64,000 bases of DNA from Bacteroidota bacterium (lineage in GTDB: Bacteria > Bacteroidota > Bacteroidia > Chitinophagales > BACL12). Positions 18,303-25,662 of this stretch are shown here, piece after piece. A program made the position numbers and the translations under genes. The DNA lies in NCBI GenBank assembly GCA_016706865.1, contig JADJIS010000003.1:1612001-1676000 (forward strand), given 5' to 3'. Each line of letters begins with the position of its first letter. Position 1 is the stretch's first letter. The notes under the pieces were generated by a model. It was not told where the DNA came from. It made no database searches and was given only the letters and a program-made list of their open reading frames with translations.

Positions 18303-18420
18303 ATTGAAATAATTAAATAATATACTAATATCGTTTGATATTGCAGCTTTTAGAAAATAATTAATCCAGATTGATATTATTAGTAACCAAGATAGATTGT
18401 ACTTGCTGGAAATTCCAGTC

Positions 18421-18503
18421 AAACTGACCCCACCTGAGCAATTTAAACTGACCCCACTTCTGCGGAGCAAACTGACCCCATCTCTGCAATCCAAACTGGC
18501 CCC
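18421..18503. repeat. Left-end subterminal repeats of the IS21 element
   Basis: Four copies of AAACTG(A/G)CCCCA at 23-25 bp spacing, about two helical turns apart. They are probable IstA binding sites. Confidence 0.85.
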
Positions 18504-18618
18504 ACCTGTTTCATGTTGGACAGGCCCTGCATTTTTGATTTGATTATACTGTTTTAGCACGGTGATTTTTTACTGTTTGCATTATCGTATTATGACGATT
18601 CTGTAAACTTAATAAATC

Positions 18619-20159
18619 ATGGCGAATAAAACAATTAGTATGAACACAATCAGACAAATAATGAAGCTTTATTCGCAACGAATGGGCAAAAAGAAGATCG
18701 GAGGCCGATTATCTATTTCCAAGAACACAGTAAAGCTGTATATCGATGCCTATCATCGATTACAAAGGCCCTGGGAGGAGCTTTCTCTTTTGACGGACTA
18801 CGAGTTAAATAAAATATTCAATCCCGTACAAGAGGTTATTGCAAGTAATAAATTACAGCAGGTGTACGATTTTTTTCCAATTATGGAAAAGCAGTTACGC
18901 AAGCGGGGTATGACCATTGCTATCCAGTACCGTCGATTTTTGGAGGAACATCCCGATACCTATAAAGAGTCACGATTTTACTTCTATTACAGGCAATATC
19001 GCAAAAAAAGCAAATCCAGTATGCATATTGAACACAAGCCCGGAGATAAGGCTTATGTTGATTTTGCAGGAGTTAAATTACCTTATGTTGATACAGAAAC
19101 CGGAGAGATAAAACAAGCTGAAATATTCGTTGCTATTTTAGGTTGGAGCCAGTTTGTATATGTGGAAGCAATGCAGGATCAAACAAGTGAGGAATTTATT
19201 TTGGCTTGCGAAAATGCATTGATTTATTTTAATGGAGTTCCTTCTGCACTGGTGCCAGATAATCTGAAAGCAGCAGTAATTAAAACAGATAAATACGAAC
19301 CGGAATTAAATGCAAATTTTAAATCCTTTGCAAATCATTATGGATTTACGGTACTGCCTGCACGCTCCCGAAAGCCACAGGACAAAGCACATGTGGAGAA
19401 TATGGTTAAAATTGTATATAAAGATATTTATACCCGTATTTATGAAACCGGTATTTTGCCTTTGCCCCTGCTCAATGAACAGATCCGGATCTATCTCACT
19501 GATTTAAATAATGGATTGCTTACCGGAAAAAATTATTCAAGAACAGAACAATGGACTTTTGAAAAAACAACACTGGATCCGCTGAACACTTCCAGATACG
19601 AAATGCGAAAAATGATCCAGGTTACTGTGGCAAAGAATGGTCATGTAAGGCTTGCTGAAGACCAGCATTACTATAGTGCACCGTTTGAATTGATCGGGAA
19701 AAAATTAAGGTTGCAATACTCCCGTTCATTAGTGGAAATCTTTCAACAATACGAACTTATTGCAACACACAAAAGAGTGCTGAACCCACATCGATACACA
19801 ACTGATCCAAAACACCTCTCACCCGAACACAGATATCTGACAGAATGGAATCCAACTTTTTTTTAGATCAAGCACGAGCAATAGATCCAATTGTGGAAAA
19901 ATATATTGAGCAAGTACTTGCCAAAAGACAACACCCTGAACAATCCTATAAGTCATGTTCGGGTATCTTATCATTTGCAAAACGAGTAGGACCTGCAAGA
20001 TTAATAAATGCATGCAGACGTGCAATAGAGGTGGGTTATTACAACTATGGGATCATTGATGATATATTGAAAAATAATATGGATGACTATACAGATGAAC
20101 CCGGCCCCGATAATATGCCACAGCATGAAAACATACGCGGTGGCGATTATTATCAATAA
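18619..20159 (+). CDS. istA: IS21 transposase IstA, read through a -1 shift
   Basis: The first frame gives 415 aa ending ..LTEWNPTFF at a TAG at 19864-19866. The next frame continues without a break as LDQARAIDPIVEKYIEQ to 20159. A -1 shift on T_TTT_TTT gives 513 aa, the normal IstA length. Residues 1-60 have a helix-turn-helix (GGRLSISKNTVKLYIDAY); the rve-type DDE core is about 125-290 (PGDKAYVDFAGVKLPY, VPDNLKAAV, and the PQDKAHVENMV glutamate); the C-terminal part includes the HPEQSYKSCSGILSFAKRVG segment conserved in the family. It can be functional only if shifting or transcript slippage occurs at the T8 run. Confidence 0.88.
19857..19864 (+). promoter_or_regulatory. Slippery site T8 in istA
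   Basis: Frame-zero codons are ACT TTT TTT TAG. The heptamer T TTT TTT fits the X_XXY_YYZ rule for -1 slippage of both tRNAs, after which TTA GAT CAA resumes the conserved IstA sequence. A T8 run is also long enough for RNA polymerase slippage. Confidence 0.6.
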
Positions 20160-20221
20160 AAATAATGCAAATAAAAAATCAAAATTATTTATTTAATCAA
20201 ATCAAAAAAACAAAAAAAACA

Positions 20222-20974
20222 ATGCAGGAAATGTTAACCAAAATGAAGTCCATGCGCCTTCTGGGAATGGCACAAGCCTTCCAATTATCAATGGAATCAG
20301 GTAAGAACGAAAAGTTTACCTCGGATGAAATGGTCACTCATCTGATTGAATCGGAATGGGACGATAGACATAACAGAAAAATGAATCGGACAGTGAAAGA
20401 TGCCCGGTTCCGTTATAAAGCAAGCATCGAACAAATTACTTTTGATGATAATCGGGTAGATAAAAACCAAATACACCGATTGGCTGATTGTAATTTTATT
20501 AAACGCCATGAAAATATTATTATTACCGGCAGTACAGGTATCGGAAAAAGTTATTTAGCATCAGCAATTGGTCATCAGGCATGTTCAATGGGTTATCGGG
20601 TTCTGTATCAACACAGTACGAAACTCTTTGCACGAATGAAAATAGCAAAAGCAGACGGGTCTTATTTAAAAGAGCTGTCTAAAATGGAAAAACAACAATT
20701 ATTATTGATAGATGATTTTGGAATACAACCACTTGATGCGCAAAGCAGGTCAGCATTAATGGAAATCATTGAGGATAGGCACGGAAAATCATCAGTAATC
20801 ATAACATCACAAGTGCCGGTAAGTGGCTGGCATGATATCATCGGCGAACAAACCATTGCAGATGCAATTTTAGATCGGATCGTGCACGATGCACATCGGG
20901 TTGAAATGAAAGGTGAATCATTAAGAAAAAAAAGACACCTGGAAGCGGAAGAAAAATTTGATTTAAAAAATTAA
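20222..20974 (+). CDS. istB: IS21 helper ATPase IstB
   Basis: 250 aa from the ATG at 20222 (MQEMLTKMKSMRLLGMAQAF); an earlier ATG at 20165 adds 19 mostly Lys/Asn residues unlike the family. AAA+ ATPase with Walker A GSTGIGKSYLA, Walker B LLLIDDFG and a sensor region SVIITSQVPVSGWHDIIGE. IstB assembles as an oligomer on target DNA and stimulates integration by IstA. It starts 63 bp after istA. Cytoplasmic; appears intact. Confidence 0.93.
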   Translation: MQEMLTKMKSMRLLGMAQAFQLSMESGKNEKFTSDEMVTHLIESEWDDRHNRKMNRTVKDARFRYKASIEQITFDDNRVDKNQIHRLADCNFIKRHENIIITGSTGIGKSYLASAIGHQACSMGYRVLYQHSTKLFARMKIAKADGSYLKELSKMEKQQLLLIDDFGIQPLDAQSRSALMEIIEDRHGKSSVIITSQVPVSGWHDIIGEQTIADAILDRIVHDAHRVEMKGESLRKKRHLEAEEKFDLKN

Positions 20975-21350
20975 AACTAACTTAGCCAAACATTGCAAAA
21001 AACAATTATTAATAAATCAAAAATGAGAGGCAACTTTGAGGGGTCAGTTTAGATTGCAGAAGTGGGGTCTGTTTGGTTGGAATATCCATTTAAAAGATTG
21101 TGATACAACATGTGGGAAAAACCACAATATCATTTTGTAAAATTCGCTCTACATTAGTTCATTAAAATATTTCATTTGTAAATAAATGGTATTGGGCTCA
21201 AAGTGTCTATTATTTAGGATTCACTATAAATAGTGAATTTACATCAAATTACAAAAATATAACACAATAAATTTGGTTTCGATTAAAAGCATTTATAATT
21301 TTCATAAATGTTTTGAATACTTGCTGATTTCACGATTAAATCTACTAGTT
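20975..21350. other. IS21 right end, photolyase fragment and spacer
   Basis: Holds the IS21 terminus (to 21088), an 88-bp photolyase fragment (21089-21176) and a spacer with a small hairpin ATTCACTA-TAAA-TAGTGAAT at 21219-21238. No gene. Confidence 0.75.
21089..21176 (-). pseudogene. 88-bp photolyase gene fragment B
   Basis: Aligns without gaps to 31565-31652 of the intact phr gene at roughly 80 percent identity by eye (TTTAAA(A/G)GATTGTGATAC start, TAAAATATTT end). It begins exactly at the IS21 end and exactly where the larger photolyase fragment at 24810-25274 stops, so the two are adjacent pieces of one lost gene copy. Confidence 0.85.
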
Positions 21351-23861
21351 ATGAAAAATTTAATTATTATCCCATTCCTTTTATCTAATTTTCTTGTTTA
21401 CACTCAAATTGATCCAGATCCCGAAGCAATGCTATTAGAGTTTTATATTGATGGCGGAGATACTGTTTGGTTGGAATATGAGGATACCACTAATATAATT
21501 GAAGCGCGTATGCCTGGTGATGAATTAGCGAGAAAATTCATAGGAATATCTCCAACAGGGTTTATTGAAGAGGTAAATCCTGGTTTACATGGAGTCCATA
21601 CTGCAGGAATGTTTAAACCTCAAACGATGCCATATGGAGATTATGGTGAGGATCAATGGGAATTATTGTCTGAATTGCGCCCTACAGTTTTACGTTTTCC
21701 CGGTGGTGAGGATAGTAAATTTATGCATCTTTTACATACCATAATTCCTTCTGATCCTCCATCTACTCGTTCAGTCGGTTATGGATACGATATTGACGAA
21801 TTAATTAGATATTTTGATTATACCGATCACTACGGAGCTGATATTGATGTATTTGGTAATCCATTAACACAAGGTGTTGCTGATGTTACATGGATAGCAG
21901 CGGATTATCGTAAAAATTTTATTACTTTTCGAGATGATTATTTAGAACAATTATCTTTAGGTGCAACTGATTACTATATTGATCACTTTATTCGATTGGT
22001 TGAATATATAGAAGATCAAAATGAAGGGTTGAGGGTAAAGGTGGTTGTTGATTTAAATATAATAAGCGAATCACCTGCTGAATGCAAGGCGATTGTTAAT
22101 TACCTGCGTGATAATGCAATATATGACTTAGAAGTTTTTGGGGTAGAAATGGGAAACGAATGTTATGCTAATTTTTATGCACATACAATGGGCTTTAATG
22201 CATTCTCTAAGTATTGGGAATACTTAAATGGTGATGCTGTAACAGGTTGGGACATAGATGATGTTTTGGAAGGTGATATAGAATCCGATCATGACTTTTT
22301 TACTGCGTTCAAAGGTGATGCGTCTTTTACTGTTAAAGTTGGATTAGTAGCTTTTAATAATCCTGACCCAGGTGGATCAACTGATTATGCTCTTGCTGTA
22401 ACTGATATAGTTGATGTAATGCCGCTTTCGAGCGATTGGAATTCTGTTCTACGAACTTATTACAATGCACTCATTCCAATTTCTGGTACAGCATTTAGTA
22501 GAAGAGCATTCGATGCCATCGTCATACATCCTTATTATGAGACTTTTAACTATAAAACGGAACTTGCAACTTTTTTTGACGCAGCAATATTTGATTGTGA
22601 AGATGAAGACTTTGGAGGAAATTGGGAATACGATGAATATGACGAGCGACTCGATGATGCTTTTGATTTTATGAAAGTAAAATTTAAGGATTTTGTAACT
22701 ACAGAATTTAAAGAATCTTACCTCAGGTGGAGTGAGGATCTGGATTTTGATTTGGCAACTGGATCTGGTGGAAAAGAATTATGGACAACGGAATGGAACT
22801 ATAAAGATTCGGATGGTGATGAGTTGTATGATGACAATCTTTTACGTACATATTCAAACACTTTTATTCAAGGCATTTTTGACTTTGAGTGGTACCTTAA
22901 GAATATAAAGATGAATTTTGACACTGATTATAGACCTAACTTTTTTACTATTGCAGCCATGCATAATATAGGTGGCGGCGCATGGAGTGCTATGCTCAGT
23001 CCTGCACATGACCGTGAATTAATTGAATATGGAATGTTTGAGTCACCTTGGGATGATGAAGAAAGACGGTACTACTTGCCGCGAACTAACTATTATGTGT
23101 TTAGTTTACTTCAGGATATTTCATGGCAAAATTTGAAATATGTTAAAACAAATTTCACTATAAATATTTTAAATCCAAATGTTCAACCAACAGTTTTTAT
23201 AGACCAATCAGGTGAGAATTTATATATTTTTTATACGAATTTAAAGGATGAATCTCAATCCTACGTTTTAAAGACGACTGGACTTGAATCATATCTTGAT
23301 GCAGAAGAAATAAATGTTCTCTCTTCAGAAGTATTCTCCGTTACTGCGAACCAACCTTATTCTTCCGGTGGTAAAATGATTTTATTTAATATGAATACTT
23401 GTTATAACGAAGTGGACAACCTTTTCCCTCTTGAGTATTTGAATTTTCAAAATGTTACTCCACCATATACCTCCTATGATGGCACTTCTTACGATCCGGA
23501 ATGTGGTGAAATACCAACGGGAGATTGTTTGACCGTTCCTAAATATTCGTTTGGATATATCAAAGTTGCCCTTGAGATTATTCCATCGGAGAAATTAACA
23601 CAGCATCAAACAGTGAATCCTGAGGTGGAAGGATTATTGTATCCGAATCCAACAAATAATGAGCTATCTATTAAACTCACTGAAGATTTTCCAGAAGACT
23701 GTAAAATTAGAATTTTTAGCGCAGATGGTAAGTTATGGATTGAAGAAAAAATAGGCGAAGACATGACGATTAATGTTTCCGAACTACCTGTAGGATTTTA
23801 TCGTGTTGAAGTTATTAATGATAACTTTTTAAAATTCGTAAACTCTTTTGTTAAAATATAG
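21351..23861 (+). CDS. Secreted clan GH-A glycosidase-like protein, T9SS type A (paralogue 1)
   Basis: 836 aa from the ATG at 21351 (signal MKNLIIIPFLLSNFLVYTQ). The core looks like a TIM-barrel retaining glycosidase: LRFPGGEDSKFMH near residue 125, as in GH51/GH79-type enzymes; VEMGNECY with candidate acid/base E270; HPYYETF; and LWTTEWN with candidate nucleophile E481. The T9SS sorting domain is at the end (YPNPTNNELSIKL, LPVGFYRVEV). It shares motif order with the 941-aa protein at 25663. The ATG of the next gene follows its stop by one base, so the two are probably an operon. Substrate unknown; assignment to a GH family needs a profile search. Confidence 0.75.
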   Translation: MKNLIIIPFLLSNFLVYTQIDPDPEAMLLEFYIDGGDTVWLEYEDTTNIIEARMPGDELARKFIGISPTGFIEEVNPGLHGVHTAGMFKPQTMPYGDYGEDQWELLSELRPTVLRFPGGEDSKFMHLLHTIIPSDPPSTRSVGYGYDIDELIRYFDYTDHYGADIDVFGNPLTQGVADVTWIAADYRKNFITFRDDYLEQLSLGATDYYIDHFIRLVEYIEDQNEGLRVKVVVDLNIISESPAECKAIVNYLRDNAIYDLEVFGVEMGNECYANFYAHTMGFNAFSKYWEYLNGDAVTGWDIDDVLEGDIESDHDFFTAFKGDASFTVKVGLVAFNNPDPGGSTDYALAVTDIVDVMPLSSDWNSVLRTYYNALIPISGTAFSRRAFDAIVIHPYYETFNYKTELATFFDAAIFDCEDEDFGGNWEYDEYDERLDDAFDFMKVKFKDFVTTEFKESYLRWSEDLDFDLATGSGGKELWTTEWNYKDSDGDELYDDNLLRTYSNTFIQGIFDFEWYLKNIKMNFDTDYRPNFFTIAAMHNIGGGAWSAMLSPAHDRELIEYGMFESPWDDEERRYYLPRTNYYVFSLLQDISWQNLKYVKTNFTINILNPNVQPTVFIDQSGENLYIFYTNLKDESQSYVLKTTGLESYLDAEEINVLSSEVFSVTANQPYSSGGKMILFNMNTCYNEVDNLFPLEYLNFQNVTPPYTSYDGTSYDPECGEIPTGDCLTVPKYSFGYIKVALEIIPSEKLTQHQTVNPEVEGLLYPNPTNNELSIKLTEDFPEDCKIRIFSADGKLWIEEKIGEDMTINVSELPVGFYRVEVINDNFLKFVNSFVKI

Positions 23862-23862
23862 T

Positions 23863-24738
23863 ATGAAATACTCCAGAAAGAAATTAATCCAGTATTCAAC
23901 CTTTGCAATTGTATTTATTCGGGGCCAAAATGGTTTTAGTCAAGGTGTTTACACCGATCTTGATCCCGATGTGGTTTTAGATTCCCATTTCGAAGCAGAA
24001 TTGATTGATATGGATAGTAATGGTTTTGTTGATTTTGTATTAATAAATTGGTCGATTGATACCTTCACGTATTATGGTGATCTCGATTTTCAACAAAGAA
24101 TTTGGATCGGACCCAATACCAGTAATAATTCGGTAGCTGCTGCAACTACATCATTTGGCGCTGGCGTGATTGCTTATGCGTATGCATTGTCTCAGTCAAA
24201 TTTAATTGACAATTCATTACCTTTTAAGAACGTTATGTTGCAAAGGCTGGCTTTTAGAACTTATTTTGTTGATGTAAGTTTAACTGATGAAGGAGGGTAT
24301 TGGTACCCTGAAATGCTCGATCATTACTTGGGAGTAAGATTTTTTGATGGCGAAAATTGTCTGCATTATGGATGGATTCGCTGTGATGTGATGGATGAGG
24401 GAAGAACATTAATTGTAAAAGACTACGCCTATGAAACAAAATGTGATATAGGGATTTTAGCAGGTGATACGATTGGCGATACAACAACTGTTGGAATTGC
24501 GGTATTGAATACATTAAATGCTATAGTATATAGTTTTGAAAATACGATTTATATAAATCTGAATGAATTAATTAGCGGCCTTGAAATTCACGTGTATGAT
24601 TTAACTGGGAAAGAAGTTTATTCGGACAAACTAGTAAATCAATATACAGAAATAGCGTTGATAGTACCGAGAGGGACTTACTTTGTAGAGCTAATTTCAG
24701 AAGAAAAAAAGTATACAAAAAAGGTTTTTATAAACTAA
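23863..24738 (+). CDS. Secreted T9SS type A protein, hypothetical
   Basis: 291 aa from the ATG at 23863, one base after the previous stop (TAGTATG). The N-terminus (RKKLIQYSTFAIVFIRGQNGFSQ) is an odd but possible signal peptide. The body contains DLDPDVVLD, IDMDSNGFVDFVLIN and HYGWIRCDVMDEGRTLIVKDYAYE, a pattern seen in many small secreted Bacteroidota proteins with no assigned function. The C-terminal 80 residues are a T9SS domain (GLEIHVYDLTGKEVYSD, VPRGTYFVELISEEKK). Likely partner of the glycosidase-like protein because of tight coupling. Confidence 0.75.
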   Translation: MKYSRKKLIQYSTFAIVFIRGQNGFSQGVYTDLDPDVVLDSHFEAELIDMDSNGFVDFVLINWSIDTFTYYGDLDFQQRIWIGPNTSNNSVAAATTSFGAGVIAYAYALSQSNLIDNSLPFKNVMLQRLAFRTYFVDVSLTDEGGYWYPEMLDHYLGVRFFDGENCLHYGWIRCDVMDEGRTLIVKDYAYETKCDIGILAGDTIGDTTTVGIAVLNTLNAIVYSFENTIYINLNELISGLEIHVYDLTGKEVYSDKLVNQYTEIALIVPRGTYFVELISEEKKYTKKVFIN

Positions 24739-24809
24739 TGCAAGATGCTTTTATTGATTTTTGCTTCAATCAGGCTTCCCCTTTTAATTTAAACATTGCA
24801 AATTCACCT

Positions 24810-25274
24810 TCAACCATTTTGCAACCCCCTTTTATAAACCTCCAAACACCTCCCCCTCGCAAACCCATGATCAACAATCGGCATCGGATATTCTAATGAA
24901 TCAAACTCCGCTACCCAATGTCGAATGTATTTTCCTTCCGGATCAAATTTTTTTGTTTGTTCATAAGGGTTGAATATTCGAAAATAAGGTGCAGCATCCA
25001 CCCCGCTTCCTGCGGCCCATTGCCATCCGCCGTTATTACTGGCGAGATCGTAATCCAGCAATTTTTCTGCAAAATAGGCCTCTCCTTTTCTCCAATCCAT
25101 TAATAAATGTTTGGTGAGAAAACTTGCAACGATCATGCGCACACGATTATGCATAAAACCTGTTGCATTTAATTCGCGCATACCAGCATCTACTAAGGGG
25201 TAACCTGTTTTTCCTGCGCACCAGAGTTCAAATTCTTTTTCATTATTTCGCCAGGGAATATTGTCGTATTGTGG
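24810..25274 (-). pseudogene. Photolyase gene fragment A (C-terminal third)
   Basis: Open from PQYDNIPWRNNEKEFELW through GMRELNATGFMHNRVRM and NNGGWQWAAGSGVDAAPYF to its own stop, about 155 codons, nearly identical in protein to the end of the intact phr at 31100-31564. It lacks the N-terminal photolyase domain and most of the FAD domain. At 25274/25275 it switches abruptly to MuiA-like sequence. Confidence 0.93.
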
Positions 25275-25383
25275 CCGCTTGTGCGCTTACAATAATGGGA
25301 TCACCAGCATATGCAGAAAGAATTATAAGGTAAAAAGGATGGATAGGATATTTTTCATTGTTGTTTGTTTTGGAGGTAGGATG
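25275..25383 (-). pseudogene. 5' fragment of a second MuiA-like gene
   Basis: Matches the first 28 codons of the intact gene at 16354-18024 (MKNILSIL start; later GDP..VSAQA) and 25 bp of its upstream leader (TTGTTTTGGAGGTAGGATG). A one-base loss after codon 11 shifts the frame and gives an early stop. The reading then runs into photolyase fragment A, so this is a gene-gene junction, not a fusion protein. Confidence 0.85.
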
Positions 25384-25609
25384 TGGGAAAAAGGGAAATT
25401 CCATAAAATTCTAAGTACCGTTCCAAATAAATAGAAATTTAATAACCCATCAATATCCAGGATACCAAAGCGGAATGATCCTAGTAACTTGAATATTTTT
25501 GTAGGAAAATAAATAGTTCAATTATGATTTTATTGTTTTATTTTAAATATACATTTAAATTAGCTAATTATTTTTGCTTAAATTCACCGCAAAATAAAAT
25601 AATAAAAAA
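25384..25609. other. Spacer without a gene
   Basis: AT-rich sequence after the MuiA-like leader; no ORF, repeat or homology to other parts of the window that I can see. Confidence 0.5.
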
Positions 25610-25632
25610 ACCCGCTGGATATTGCAGCGGGT
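25604..25632 (-). terminator. Terminator of the 941-aa T9SS gene
   Basis: Stem ACCCGCTG / CAGCGGGT (25610-25617 with 25625-25632), followed on the minus strand by T7 and more T-rich sequence. Confidence 0.92.
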
Positions 25633-25662
25633 CTCAATGCTTTAACAAAATATAATTCTTTA

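Larger units (their letters stand above)
18407..21088 (+). mobile_element. IS21-family insertion sequence
   Basis: About 2.68 kb with imperfect terminal inverted repeats that begin TGGA(A/T)ATTCCA and continue through GACCCCAC. The left end carries four AAACTGACCCCA-type boxes (18421, 18444, 18469, 18492) spaced 23-25 bp; the right end has two in inverse orientation, as expected for transposase-binding sites of this family. It encodes IstA and IstB in the standard order. The flanks (..GTACTTGC and TTTAAAAG..) show no target duplication, and the right flank is a photolyase fragment, so at least one side has been rearranged after insertion. Confidence 0.93.

Noticed and set aside
18407..21088. 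Target-site duplication for the IS21 element
   Set aside because: Flanks GTACTTGC and TTTAAAAG share nothing of 4-8 bp; I take this as loss through rearrangement.
23848..23862. TTG start for the 291-aa T9SS protein
   Set aside because: An ATG directly after the upstream stop gives a better coupled start.
24810..25383. A functional MuiA-photolyase fusion protein
   Set aside because: The MuiA-like start is frameshifted after codon 11 with an early stop, and the photolyase part lacks its FAD site and antenna domain.
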